Assembly (NCBI GenBank): GCA_030581615.1 | Contig: JAKTTT010000020.1 | Span: 124,001 to 188,000, forward strand | Source: Alloascoidea africana | Taxonomy: Eukaryota; Ascomycota; Alloascoideomycetes; Alloascoideales; Alloascoideaceae | Length of the DNA stretch: 64,000 bases | Direction of reading: 5' to 3' | Notes under the pieces: generated by a model | Told to the model about the DNA's origin: nothing | Database searches by the model: none | Seen by the model: only the letters and a program-made list of their open reading frames with translations | Shown here: piece after piece, positions 1 to 10,088 of the stretch | How positions within the stretch are numbered: the first letter of the stretch is position 1 | How the letters are laid out: every line of letters starts with the position of its first letter | Made by a program: the position numbers and the translations under genes

Positions 1-73
1 AACGCATCGATCTCATCCGGAGTAAGCCAGGAACCTCATCTCTTCCACCGCATACTCCAGAATTGGTACCGCA

Positions 74-1066
74 ATGGCAAATCCACAAATTACACTAGCC
101 TTTTCCACCTTCACATTTGGCGTCGGATTAACAATTCTAGTCCTTTCCCAAATATTTGTAAACACATACAATATATCTCTTACAACACCAGGAAAAGAAA
201 CTGTGACTACCGAGCACGTGGGGATAAACTGGCGAAACCTGACTAGAGATGTTCCAGTAAAGCATATCCACTCGCATAATGACTATTGGCGCTCAAGGCC
301 ATTAATTGATGCCCTGGCTATAGGTGCCCAATGTGTTGAAGCCGACGTTTGGTATTTCCCCCAAGAAGGAAAGCCTGACCATGATCTGTATGTTGGACAT
401 AACGTCTTCTCTCTTCGGTCAGATTTGACCTTTTTAAACCTCTATGTCGAGCCAATAGCTGCAATGCTAGACATGATAAACGACCCCCAAAATCATTTAG
501 GAGAGATACGCGAGAACCCGGCTTATAAAGACAAAAAGTATGGAGTTTTCGATACAGATGGCTATGCTACGCTCTACCTATATGTCGACATCAAGACTGA
601 AGGATTGGATACTTGGAAACGAGTAATCAATGAATTGGAGCCATTGAGATCGAGGAACTATCTTACCACAGCCAACGGCACACATATAGATTATCGTGCT
701 GTTACTGTGATCGGTACAGGGAATGTGCCTGTCAAGTATGTACAGGGCGAGACGAGCCGAGATTATTTCGTAGATGGTGCACTCGGACAACTGGATGACA
801 ATACACCACCCTCATTAAATCCTATTGCATCGACGAGTTTACAAGAGGCAGTTGAAGGGGATATTCCCTTGGATGGACTCACAGAATCCCAGTTGAATAC
901 CATCAAACAACAGGTGGAGCAAGCACATAAACTAGGCGTTAAAGTTCGATATTGGGACGTTCCAAACTGGCCAAACTCTAGAATGCTTAGTATATGGCGG
1001 CAGCTGATCAGTGTTGGCGTCGATTTCCTAAATGCAGATGATTTGGAAGCAGCAGCAGAATTCTGA
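74..1066 (+). CDS. AIM6: AIM6-like PLC-type phosphodiesterase-fold protein
   Basis: A 330-residue protein of the AIM6 family (altered inheritance of mitochondria 6), which has the TIM-barrel fold of phosphatidylinositol phospholipase C-like phosphodiesterases. Seen: an N-terminal hydrophobic anchor or signal (about residues 7-30), then the hallmark HSHNDYW (about 65-71), EADVW (about 89-93) and VGHN (about 107-110), which carry the barrel's His/Asp/Glu residues. A C-terminal WDVPNWP and a final LNADDLE follow, as in yeast AIM6. Substrate and activity are unknown in the family. The ATG at 74 is the first in frame. The window begins only 73 bp upstream, so an upstream exon cannot be excluded; the TAG shortly after the ATG (ACACTAG) could even be an acceptor. 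It converges on the lipase gene, with 97 bp between the stops. Confidence 0.85.
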   Translation: MANPQITLAFSTFTFGVGLTILVLSQIFVNTYNISLTTPGKETVTTEHVGINWRNLTRDVPVKHIHSHNDYWRSRPLIDALAIGAQCVEADVWYFPQEGKPDHDLYVGHNVFSLRSDLTFLNLYVEPIAAMLDMINDPQNHLGEIRENPAYKDKKYGVFDTDGYATLYLYVDIKTEGLDTWKRVINELEPLRSRNYLTTANGTHIDYRAVTVIGTGNVPVKYVQGETSRDYFVDGALGQLDDNTPPSLNPIASTSLQEAVEGDIPLDGLTESQLNTIKQQVEQAHKLGVKVRYWDVPNWPNSRMLSIWRQLISVGVDFLNADDLEAAAEF

Positions 1067-1163
1067 TTTTTCAAAATATCAATTTTCAACTAGTCTTTTT
1101 CAAAAACCCAAAAACATGTCTCTATAAACCCAAAATGCTAACATCTCTATAATAGTAATGGTT

Positions 1164-3470
1164 CTAATTTTTTTGGTGGTCGTAATGATCATAAAATTCG
1201 GCATCTTCTGTGCCACTGCCTTCATCATGCTGAAATTCTTTTGAAGTCTCGTCTGAGGAAGAATTGCCATGGTCTCTCTCACTTGGAGGCTCCGGACTCA
1301 ACTCTAGATTCGAGATTCTCTCCTCTATTATCGGCCCATCTTCACTAAATATTGAACTCTCATCCTCCAGTGTATAAATCCTTCCCTTTTCATTTCCGTT
1401 TAGATCGTTTCGTTCTCTGTTTTGTGATGTTATTTGCTTTCCCCTCTGAATCGCTCTTTCTATATTCAGTCTGTGTTTAATAAACAGTACAGTCGGATAT
1501 GTTGTCTTCTCTCCATTTTGAATCATGTAATACAATCTTTCTGGTGTTGGATCAGACAGAATGTACCAAAATCCAGAAAGATTGATCTTTGGCCATAGTG
1601 TAACAGTGCCAGAGAACCTTTGAAGCCATATAGCTGACCAGTCTTGGTCCATGAATCTAGGAAGCAAATCCAAAGATCGAATCAGTTTTAGCCACTTTGT
1701 AACCTCTAATTTCAAAAAATTCTCGAGTACTGTGCCCAAAAAACCTCCGCGCCATCCCTTGCCCTTACGGTGTGTAACAGGATTGCCAACAGTACCTCGC
1801 GGCGCATAGAAAAACAGAGATATATGGGGGTTCACCTGCGATACAATAGGAAACTTGACGTTGAAAAACTGGTTCAGGGCCTCAACGGGTACATCAGTTC
1901 GTAAGCTGCCATCTCGCCACTTGTTGCCAAAGCTGAAAGGAACGATTGATCCATCCTTATTCTTCATCATCAGCACAACAGGATTCAAAATACCGGGAAC
2001 CGCAGCAGATGCCAATAGGGCACTCCAAATGACACAATTTGGTGAGGTAATGTGGTTACACAAAATAACTGGAGAGTGCGGATCTGCTGGAACTGTTGAG
2101 ATATTCAAAACTCGGCCAGTCCGTTCGTAAGCCTCTTGAAACGTCATACTGCCTAAAGTAAACCAGCATGACCGGCGCGCCCAATCCACAGCATCAAACC
2201 TTGCCCCAGTTCTATACCACCTTAACCACCACCCTGGGAATGACTCCCAACATGCAGTGATCTTAAGAGCAAGCTCTGGTACCAAAAGCTTCTTCAACTC
2301 CTCATCTGTCCGTGTGCAAGCAAGAGCTGCGATCAACCCACCTCCAGAAGTTCCTGATATGATTTGAGGCAACTCGTCATTTTCAATAAGAGCTTTCAGT
2401 ATCCCGACATGCACATAAGAGAAGCATGCTCCACCACTAAGGCAGAGAGCAGATTTTCCAAAGGTTTTCGAAAAGTAGATAAAAAACTTGTGTTTTTCCG
2501 CTCTAGGTATTAGCGGGGTTGCGATGAGGTATTCAAGAGCAAGTTTCAACTCATTATTGTAGCGCTCCAGAAGATGTTTAGAACCATAATAAGTTTGACT
2601 ATACATTTGAGACCCTTCTGTCCCTGCAAAGTTTGATTTCAGGCAACCCTGGAGAACAACAGCGAGCTCGTCTGCTCTATCCTCTTCCCTCAACACCCTC
2701 AGCATCCTCGCCAACTTGTTTACAGTCCTGTAGTCATAATAAAAATATCTTGGATCCTTCTTCCATTCCTCATTTCCCATAAGCACATCCATTTCTTTGG
2801 CGGCTGTGACCCACTCCTCATAGGTCTTTGCCTTTGCTAGTTTTTGCTTCTGTTTATTCTTGACACCTCGCCAAGATATCAGATTCTCGTAAAGATAGAC
2901 GTAAATGCGGACTAGCGCATACCAGGAAACAAAGACCAAAATCGATGTAAGCGCCAGTAAGAGAAAGGGCCATCTGAATAGGATATATGTAGTGCCCTCT
3001 CGTCTATAATCTTGACCTCTTATCTTATTTGACAGCCTCTCATGTTCTCGTCTTTGTTTTCGTAGTCGTCGTCGCTCTTTCACACTCAACCTTTCCCAGG
3101 ATGATTTTGGAGGGTATAATGAAGTTTCCTCAGACATGTGTTTTTCTCTGTTCCCATCAGGTATTACTTCTTCGTAAACAGGAGTCCAGTCATTCTTAGA
3201 AGTGATGTATTCGATTCCATTCGTATTTGAAGTTGTGACTGAACCAGGGGTAAAAAGCGGGGATTGGGGTAATGAAGGATCATCTTCATGTGCAAGGGCC
3301 TTTGAAAATGCCTCGATATCTTTTAAAAGAGGAAGAGAAATAGAGTGTTAATAAGAAGGGAAAAGCTCGACGAGATGATCACACTCACGTCTCGGATCGA
3401 TAAAGTCGGTATTAAAGTCTGGCAGACTCGACAGGTCTGCTGGTTCCCATAATCGTTCTTTTTTTGTCAT
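1164..3470 (-). CDS. TGL4: Patatin-domain triacylglycerol lipase, TGL4/TGL5 type (two exons)
   Basis: Lipid-droplet triacylglycerol lipase/lysophospholipid acyltransferase family, 745 residues after splicing. Exon 1 is 3470-3389 and exon 2 is 3319-1164. The 69-bp intron has donor GTGAGT, a TATTAAC branch site and an AAAAG acceptor, and joins in phase (…DPR/HIEAF…). Without it, the frame would start 88 residues later at an internal Met. Seen: a hydrophobic segment (about 139-159), the oxyanion-hole GGACFSYVHVG (about 323-333), the nucleophile elbow GTSGGG (Ser about 352) and the catalytic-Asp motif DGSL (about 497-500). The acidic, Ser-rich tail is typical of the yeast TGL3/4/5 proteins. Which paralogue is the closest relative cannot be decided by eye. 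An upstream Met at 3581 is in frame, but the start at 3470 gives the more conserved-looking beginning. Confidence 0.9.
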
Positions 3471-3664
3471 GGATGGTCTATCAAATGTCAAATAAATAGC
3501 AATATTTTTTTCTTTTTTTGTTCTTGTTATAAGTCGCTGATCGCTTGTGTGTGTGGTAAAGTAAGATGTGGAGAGAACCAAAGACGAAGAGATTTCGTTT
3601 CAGCTGATGAGATGATGACCCAGTTCGGTTTGTTTGTTGGCCGGGTAGGAATAACGTGTTTACG

Positions 3665-4606
3665 TCACTTGTCTGGTTGGACATCCGGATCCGGGAAAAA
3701 CAGTTTGTCCGGTGTGAAGAATCGGAGTCCGACACCCTTGGCGAACTTCAAATCCGAATCCGCAAAATCATTCGGCCGTCCGGCAGCGTCGCCGCAGTAA
3801 AAACAGCTCTTCATATCAATTTCTAGCTTGTCTCCTTCTTCGCTGCCATCTCTAGTTCCTAGCTCTTGTTTCATTTCCTCAAGCTTTTGTATCAAGTGCT
3901 TCCAAACCGCACCTTCAGGTTTTCGAAAGCTATTATGATGTGTCTTTAATTCATTGATGGTTTTTCGGTCCTTCTTTTTGTGTAAATGTTCCTGGAATCT
4001 AGGAGATGCAAATACAAGAACTGGGACTCCAAGCTCGTCACAAATATTCTGTAATTTGGTCTGAAAGTTTACTACTGATTTTGAAGGACCTGGCCCCTTA
4101 GACACAATGCTAATACCACCTTGGTTTGAGATAATGACAATAAGGTACTGTACAAGAGATCCATCAGTGTTGGTATACTGCAGAAACTCTTGAAACTGTG
4201 TGCTTCTGATTGCATCTAATTTCGAACTGTGTAACAATTGGAGAAATTTAGGCACGTTTTCATGGGTAAATCTCCAATCGCCAGGGCCTTTTGGGAACTT
4301 ACTTCCAGATATTGTTTGTATCAGCGTATCATCCAAATCAAAAGCCGCAATCGCTAATTTTTGCTTCTGAGCTTCCCTGGATTCATCTCTATAGATTTTG
4401 TTTCCATTAAATTTGTATGAACCTTCTATCAAATGGGAATTGATACTCCAATTGATTTTATTCGATGTGAAAGCTACTTTTGCATTCGAGTGCTCTTCTT
4501 TCAACACCGCCCTACGAGAAGCTAGTTCTCCGCTTGACATATCGCGAGAATATTTTTTAAAAAAGGAAGTAACATCCTCGGATCTTAATCTTTTAGCTCC
4601 TGCCAT
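3665..4606 (-). CDS. TPP1: DNA 3'-phosphatase (PNKP-type), TPP1
   Basis: Polynucleotide 3'-phosphatase of the HAD superfamily. It removes 3'-phosphates at strand breaks so that polymerases and ligases can act; the fungal enzyme lacks the kinase half of PNKP. 313 residues. Seen: HAD motif I FDLDDTL (nucleophile D90, acid/base D92), GDWRF (about 109-113), motif II IISNQGG, and the C-terminal FYCGDAAGRPNDFADSDLKFA with the acidic motif III/IV residues. The length exceeds the 238-residue S. cerevisiae protein because of an N-terminal extension (about 1-80). Near the N-terminus is SEDVTSFF, which resembles a PCNA-interacting peptide without the usual Gln; this is inference. Its stop lies 195 bp upstream of the lipase start on the same strand. 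Confidence 0.92.
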   Translation of the reverse strand: MAGAKRLRSEDVTSFFKKYSRDMSSGELASRRAVLKEEHSNAKVAFTSNKINWSINSHLIEGSYKFNGNKIYRDESREAQKQKLAIAAFDLDDTLIQTISGSKFPKGPGDWRFTHENVPKFLQLLHSSKLDAIRSTQFQEFLQYTNTDGSLVQYLIVIISNQGGISIVSKGPGPSKSVVNFQTKLQNICDELGVPVLVFASPRFQEHLHKKKDRKTINELKTHHNSFRKPEGAVWKHLIQKLEEMKQELGTRDGSEEGDKLEIDMKSCFYCGDAAGRPNDFADSDLKFAKGVGLRFFTPDKLFFPDPDVQPDK

Positions 4607-4726
4607 ATTTTCTGGATATTCTACAAAAGATTACTCTGGCTATTGCCAGTGTGAGATTACAAACCGCGACAGGAGGCCAACGCCCCCGGTCCTGTAATTT
4701 CCTGAAGCGTATATTTGAGCACGCCT

Positions 4727-6790
4727 CTACCATATGTTCTTCGAAACCATGTTATAGCGAACAACTTTGCTAAGCTCTTCCTCTAGCTCAAACTCCTCCA
4801 GATTGGAGTTTGTAGTTGGCCCTTGCTTCTTTCTGGTTCCTTCACTCTCCTTATTTATGCGTGAGGCTATTTTTTTGTTTCTCTTAATCTCGTTGTTTGG
4901 TGGAACTGTTTCCCATGTATCGTACAGGGCGTTTCTCATTTCCTCTGTAATGTGTATTGTAGAATTCTCCCCTCCAGCGACTGGTCCAGGGGTAAAATCT
5001 GAAAAAATAGGGGAGGCGAGGCTAGAAATCAAAGGTCCAGCGCTACTCTGTGTATGGGTTGGCGTGGAAGCAGCTTGGGTCGATGCTAAAGGATCAATAG
5101 CCAGAGGAATCGACCCTGATATAGTGTTGGCTCTTTTCGTAGGTCTTCCCGTAGAGGACCGCCTCCTTACGGTTGAACCAGAATTCGCTGATGTGACAGC
5201 AGAGGCCGATGACATCGATGAAGCCAATTCAGCACTTTCTGTCGTGCTAGTAGCCGTTTTGGGCCGTACCTGTGGTTTTAATAGATGCTCCTTTGCTCTT
5301 TGGGTTTTTCTCTTTGCACGTTCAATGTGCTGGGTTCGAACCTTGGACCAATTTAGCAAGAGAATTCCAAGCATTAGCTTGACAACCAGTAAGATCAGAT
5401 AGGTGACCAGAACCATAATCACTGAAATTCCGTTTAGACCTTCTCCAGATGAGGTTCCGAGTACGAAAGATTTGAAGAAGCGGTCAATAGACGATAAAAA
5501 GTCGTGGTTACTTATATTCAGGGCCACGCTAGGTCTTGTAGAAACAGTCGAAGTTGAAACGGTTCTTGTCAAGCTGGCGGACGAAGAAGAAATATGGGCC
5601 AGAGATTGCGCTGCAACGCTGTCATGGGTAGAAAATAGATACTGTATTGTGGGCAGCGTCAATCTGATGAAGACACATACTAATGGATACAGAGGCAATC
5701 CAATCACTTTCTGTAAATCTCGGCCTCCCTTGCCATCTTCGCCTACCCCGCGACTTGAAAAATCTATCGCCAAAACATTCAAAAACTTTTCGTAAAGCTT
5801 TGGTCTCATTTTATTGAATTTTGAAATATAGGCATGCTTCGCCCAATCTACCAGGATCTCGCTCCCAAATACTTTAAAGGTCGGACCCATTAAAGCACCA
5901 AACCACCTATTCCAGCCCGACCATGAGTTTGGCACAATGCCAATGTTATTAACTTGCATTATATTACGGAGACCAATTATTGTGAGCATTACCAGCATCT
6001 CGAAGCGTTCTGTAAGGTCAGCACATGCTATCTGAAAAAGTGCTTCCCTCTCAAACCTCTTAAACACTGTAGACTTTATCTCTCCAAACTGGTTACTCAA
6101 AAGCAGTGTCAAGAGTGCATTAGAATATGAATTAACGGCCACATTCAGGGTGATTATCTGATAAACAAGCAAAAAAGCATGACAAGTAGTATAAACAGCA
6201 GCAATAGCAAAAAAGAGCAAAAACTTGAGAATTGCACCAGGTCGTGGATGGCGATTATAGGGAATAGAGGCCCAAACACATGTTAGGATATCCTGTCCTA
6301 GAGCACTGCATAATTTCCCTGAGAACTCGAGAACTCCAAACATGACGTATAGTTTGACAGCAGCTTGGCCTCGGATGCTGTGATAGATTCTAGATGTATC
6401 GAGATGGAAAAGAAGTGTAACACTTGTCAGAATTAGGGCCATTCCAGTACAGTCCCGAACCCTGACTCTGATATGGGTTGGTCTGCTGGTGAACTGTGAT
6501 CTTAGAAGGAGTACAAGATCCACTAACGTGTAGCACACGCGTAGAGGCAAAATCGTGAAGATGAAAAGAAATGAATCAAGACATGCCAACGTGCCAAAAA
6601 GCATAAACTTTTCCAGAAACAGTGGCAGCTTGACGATGTTCAGAAGCTGTTCTTGAGAGATATCTGCCCCTTCTGAAACGAACGCCTGTGACTTGGGTCC
6701 CTTCAGCTCCAGCATAAGATGATCCCATATGCTCAGCGAAAGTGTCGATGACCTTATTCGCTGAGCGGAAGAGTGCGGTCGCCTCTCCAT
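4727..6790 (-). CDS. EMP65: EMP65/TAPT1 family ER membrane protein
   Basis: 687-residue polytopic membrane protein of the TAPT1/EMP65 (DUF747, Pfam PF05346) family. In S. cerevisiae Emp65 works with Slp1 in the ER to protect newly made soluble proteins from degradation. Seen: the family opening SLSIWDHLMLELKG (about 18-31), then hydrophobic segments across about residues 60-400, including LACLDSFLFIFTILPLRVC and the conserved FGVLEFSGKLCSALGQD. A last membrane span (about 440-470) leads into a long basic and Ser/Thr-rich cytosolic tail. The protein is longer than S. cerevisiae Emp65 mainly because of that tail. It is divergent from the ubiquitin-fold gene, with 111 bp between the two ATGs, so they probably share a promoter. 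The long open frames opposite it at 4767-5795 are shadows. Confidence 0.9.
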   Translation of the reverse strand: MERRPHSSAQRIRSSTLSLSIWDHLMLELKGPKSQAFVSEGADISQEQLLNIVKLPLFLEKFMLFGTLACLDSFLFIFTILPLRVCYTLVDLVLLLRSQFTSRPTHIRVRVRDCTGMALILTSVTLLFHLDTSRIYHSIRGQAAVKLYVMFGVLEFSGKLCSALGQDILTCVWASIPYNRHPRPGAILKFLLFFAIAAVYTTCHAFLLVYQIITLNVAVNSYSNALLTLLLSNQFGEIKSTVFKRFEREALFQIACADLTERFEMLVMLTIIGLRNIMQVNNIGIVPNSWSGWNRWFGALMGPTFKVFGSEILVDWAKHAYISKFNKMRPKLYEKFLNVLAIDFSSRGVGEDGKGGRDLQKVIGLPLYPLVCVFIRLTLPTIQYLFSTHDSVAAQSLAHISSSSASLTRTVSTSTVSTRPSVALNISNHDFLSSIDRFFKSFVLGTSSGEGLNGISVIMVLVTYLILLVVKLMLGILLLNWSKVRTQHIERAKRKTQRAKEHLLKPQVRPKTATSTTESAELASSMSSASAVTSANSGSTVRRRSSTGRPTKRANTISGSIPLAIDPLASTQAASTPTHTQSSAGPLISSLASPIFSDFTPGPVAGGENSTIHITEEMRNALYDTWETVPPNNEIKRNKKIASRINKESEGTRKKQGPTTNSNLEEFELEEELSKVVRYNMVSKNIW

Positions 6791-6901
6791 CTTGCAGCGG
6801 GAAGAGTGTTGACAGTTGGTATCTGTTAAACTGGACGGTGATGCTAAGAGAGGTGTTCTACACTTCGCCTACCTCACCACTCCACAGAGCCCTGACACGA
6901 T

Positions 6902-7528
6902 ATGGTAAGTATCGTCACCATTCATTTCTTCATCTCATCGCGTTCTAACCATTTCCAGCCCCCGAAATTCATAAAAAGAAATGTCAACACTGGTGTCCCG
7001 TTTACAGTGAAGCTCAAACGTAGAAAGCAATCGTTCTTCCTACTAATCGATGGCACATCCACATTGGAAAACCTGAAAATCCAGGCCCTCACAATGATAA
7101 ACGCGACTGGGGGGATAATTTTAGGCACAGATGAAGGAATCACAGAGGCGGATATTGACATAGATATTCCAATTCCATCGTTTGAAACTTCAGACCCAAT
7201 AAAGGCTGATAAGGAAGATGTGGGTGAAAAAGAGGATAAGACGTCACAAAAGGAAACCCTGTCTGATCCAAATTCCATATCTTTTGCACTTCCAGTTGAC
7301 AGAAATGATATTTCTATGAGCAAATGGGTTCTTTTGGATGAAAGCGCATCATCCATACAGGATAGCGATTCCAAAGCAGTGTCATCGCACTCCAACAAGA
7401 GAAAGAAAAAAGAAGGAACGTTGACTTTGGTGGATTTGGGTGTTATGGACGGCTCTACGCTTGCCTTTAGAATTGGCGATGAGGACTTTTATGTTGAACC
7501 GCCACCTCTGGATCATGACGATGAATGA
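6902..7528 (+). CDS. Ubiquitin-fold small protein; intron immediately after ATG
   Basis: Predicted 190-residue protein after removal of a 54-bp intron (6905-6958) that starts directly behind the ATG: ATG/GTAAGT, branch TTCTAAC, acceptor TTCCAG. The mature start would be MPPKFIKRNVNTGVPF. Seen: a β-grasp-like beginning (TVKLKRRKQSFFLLIDGTSTLENLK) and a matching end (TLVDLGVMDGSTLAFRI), with a long acidic, low-complexity insert between them (about 60-150). This is the layout of ubiquitin-like domains interrupted by a linker. No ubiquitin-type C-terminal di-Gly is present, so conjugation is unlikely; the tail ends in acidic residues. The exact family is not recognised. Because the intron is a multiple of three and has no in-frame stop, the unspliced message would encode a 208-residue form. 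Confidence 0.7.
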   Translation: MVSIVTIHFFISSRSNHFQPPKFIKRNVNTGVPFTVKLKRRKQSFFLLIDGTSTLENLKIQALTMINATGGIILGTDEGITEADIDIDIPIPSFETSDPIKADKEDVGEKEDKTSQKETLSDPNSISFALPVDRNDISMSKWVLLDESASSIQDSDSKAVSSHSNKRKKKEGTLTLVDLGVMDGSTLAFRIGDEDFYVEPPPLDHDDE

Positions 7529-7829
7529 CGGTAAAGTCATCTCTAATCATAGTTTAAGGCAATTGCATTTCAAATAGAGGTACGAAACCACCCTGATGGC
7601 TTCCTATATTCTTCTCTCTTTTATTCTTCACCAATAATCCAGGTAGACATGTGAAGAATTGGTTTGAGCCATGTAAAAGCTCAACTGCGAAATGAAGAGG
7701 GCAAAAGTTTTTGACTAAACATCGAGTGCCAATAAATCTTGAAACCAAACTGATTAAATATGTATTTACTTTTTGAACATGCTAAGATATTAATGCGGTC
7801 ATTATAAAGTCAACTCAAATGTCCTTTCA
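7529..7829. other. Convergent 3' intergenic region
   Basis: Short AT-rich space between two convergent stops. It holds only 3'-UTR-like sequence, and no gene or repeat is seen. Confidence 0.6.
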
Positions 7830-10088
7830 TTAGGCACTAACTAGTTGCCTTTCTTTTACAAATAAATACTTTCGACAATAGCGTATCACATATTCTCCTT
7901 CACGATTTGAATCATCGCTGTTAATCTCCATACCCGGCTCCCCAGGGGTATAAGATAAAGAGAGATCAATCATACTGATGCTTTTCAGCTTTCTGCTATG
8001 AGATTGGCTATACGAATATTCTTTCGGAGAGTTAATGGGAGAAGGAGCCTGCGGTTTTAGAATACAAGCATTTGTATCAGATGTGATATTTAAATTTTGA
8101 GATGAAGGGAACCTTAAAAATCCAAAAGATTTTCTTTTAATTGAGTTGTTTGTAAGATTTTGTCGTTTAGAACATTTGTTAAATGCATCATCGGTTTCAT
8201 TTAACCCCCTAGTTTTGCTGAAGAATGAACCAGTCAATCTTTTAAGCTTGGCCCTTGAGTTGGAATCAACTTGGTTTTGTCCTTGGCTAATTAAAGCGCT
8301 GCTTATAGAGCACGATTGGACAATTGGAGACCTCCATGGCTCATTAACCCGAAGCTTTGGAATGCATTGTAAAGAGCACCGAAGCAGTTTCTCTAGGCTA
8401 AAAGGTTTCCTTTTTGGGTGCCAAAACGTGCTTAGTTTGTAGTCATACTCAGAATCGTGTTCGTACTGGTACCATTCATAGTTTGTTCCTACTTCTGTGA
8501 TTTGGTACTCATATTGTTCTTGGCTGCTCTCGGCCACTGGAACCGTCTGTCCCTCTATATGAGTTGCCAGCATCGGGATTGTTGTTGCTGAAGAATTCAT
8601 ACTTATTCTAGATCTTTCTGATTCACAGGTCCGGTCGGTTGAAGACGAAGTATTGCTCCTTGATGTAACTGAGGTGCTGCTACGTTCTATTATTGGCTTT
8701 ACCTCCGTTTTTCTAGCAGCTTCTGTATTCTCTTCTCTGAAAACGGTGCTTGGTCTTGTGTTAATTCCTGCCTTTGGATTGCTTAGATTTCTATTGCTAG
8801 TTCCAGCAAGTGTGGGTTGCTCTATCTCTACTTCAAAATCAAAGATATCTTGAAATTCGTAACGTTCATTTTCTGATTCAACTTCATTTTCTGCTTCTTC
8901 TTCTTCCTCTTCTACTTCAGGGGGATGAGAAAACATTGTTTCGCTATGAGGGTCTTGATCAGGCGAACTTGAAGCGTTCCGTATTGAGGGGGAACTTGGT
9001 CTAATTAAGTCGGTCGAACTGGTATCTAGGTACGCTTGTAAGGAAAGTGTCGAGTCGGTAGCATGAGAGTACAAAGGATCTGGGGTTGGGATAGTCGCGG
9101 GTTCGGTGGATGTGTCCCTGGAATTGTCATTTACTAACGTGTTTCCTTGGGGTTGCTGTTTTGACCTCATTAGATTCCCTAATTTTGCCCTTGATAGCTT
9201 TGATCTGAGAGATTTTGGTATTGGGGGGGCGTCTGTTGCTCCATTTGCCTGGCTGTTTTGACTACGAAACTGGGAGCATATCCATTCTCCAACTGATGAG
9301 CTTCTCCTTCTTAGTCGCCTTAATGTCCCTATTGATGTTATGCTTGAAGAATCTCCTGTTGTACCTTGAGCTTCTTGTCGATCTACTCTTCTCCCCCTTC
9401 CTCTTCCTCTTCGTCTTCTAGGAAGCGTAGCATAATTCACTAGCTCTCTTTCTTCCAGTGGTAAAGAAACATCTCTTCCCATACATAAAGCAGTATACCA
9501 CTCTATGAGGTCTAAGCACGAACCGAATGCAAGCAGGATCTGCTCGGACTCAATTCGCAGTCTTAATGTGTAGGGCTGCTTGTGATAGTCGTTTGTAATT
9601 CCCAGTTGGGCATATTGAAGCGTATATGAACGGGTTGGTAGAATTGGTGACTTCAAGCTAGTAATCGCGCTAAGCGCCCGATCCAAAGGATGAAGAGATT
9701 CGTTGGTGTTGACATATCTCCCCGAAATCTCGCCCCAGCTATAAAAATTCAGTTGGGTGTTGTTCAACTCCATGAAGCAAACCTTCCAGTGTCGGTTGGC
9801 GTTGAAACAGGTCTCAAAAGGAGTCAATAGCTCGACTTTCCGAAGAACATATCCCACTTTGTAAACCGCTGGAGAGTAACTAGGAAGTATCATATCATCA
9901 TCAGGCGTACCGTCTAGCGGAAATCCTCGAGGCTGATCATATTTAGAACCAATATATGTCTCTACAACATCCAAATTTTCCCTAAAAAACGCTTCTGCTC
10001 GTTTATTTTGCTGGTTCCTGTAGTCGTTATAGTCTGAAACGTTGTTTACTTCTGGAAACCTAGGCAGGCTTAACAGGAATGCAGGCAT
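7830..10088 (-). CDS. PH-domain protein, YHR131C/YNL144C-like
   Basis: 752-residue protein with one N-terminal pleckstrin-homology domain (about residues 78-205). Seen: GYVLRKVELLTPF as strand 1, RHWKVCFMELNNTQLNFY, and the closing helix with the invariant Trp (LDLIEWYTALCMGRD). The domain is followed by SLPLEERELVNYATLPRR and a run of Arg. The PH domain preceded by an LPSYSP peptide and followed by SLPLEER recalls the uncharacterised S. cerevisiae pair YHR131C/YNL144C; this is from memory of the family. The rest (about 240-752) is low-complexity Ser/Asn/Glu-rich with basic patches and is probably disordered. A role in phosphoinositide binding or membrane-cortex recruitment is inference. Its promoter faces the 11-kb gene desert. 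Confidence 0.75.
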   Translation of the reverse strand: MPAFLLSLPRFPEVNNVSDYNDYRNQQNKRAEAFFRENLDVVETYIGSKYDQPRGFPLDGTPDDDMILPSYSPAVYKVGYVLRKVELLTPFETCFNANRHWKVCFMELNNTQLNFYSWGEISGRYVNTNESLHPLDRALSAITSLKSPILPTRSYTLQYAQLGITNDYHKQPYTLRLRIESEQILLAFGSCLDLIEWYTALCMGRDVSLPLEERELVNYATLPRRRRGRGRGRRVDRQEAQGTTGDSSSITSIGTLRRLRRRSSSVGEWICSQFRSQNSQANGATDAPPIPKSLRSKLSRAKLGNLMRSKQQPQGNTLVNDNSRDTSTEPATIPTPDPLYSHATDSTLSLQAYLDTSSTDLIRPSSPSIRNASSSPDQDPHSETMFSHPPEVEEEEEEAENEVESENERYEFQDIFDFEVEIEQPTLAGTSNRNLSNPKAGINTRPSTVFREENTEAARKTEVKPIIERSSTSVTSRSNTSSSTDRTCESERSRISMNSSATTIPMLATHIEGQTVPVAESSQEQYEYQITEVGTNYEWYQYEHDSEYDYKLSTFWHPKRKPFSLEKLLRCSLQCIPKLRVNEPWRSPIVQSCSISSALISQGQNQVDSNSRAKLKRLTGSFFSKTRGLNETDDAFNKCSKRQNLTNNSIKRKSFGFLRFPSSQNLNITSDTNACILKPQAPSPINSPKEYSYSQSHSRKLKSISMIDLSLSYTPGEPGMEINSDDSNREGEYVIRYCRKYLFVKERQLVSA

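Noticed and set aside
4767-5795. Two long open frames on the + strand opposite EMP65
   Set aside because: Antisense shadows of the EMP65 coding sequence, with no motifs of their own.
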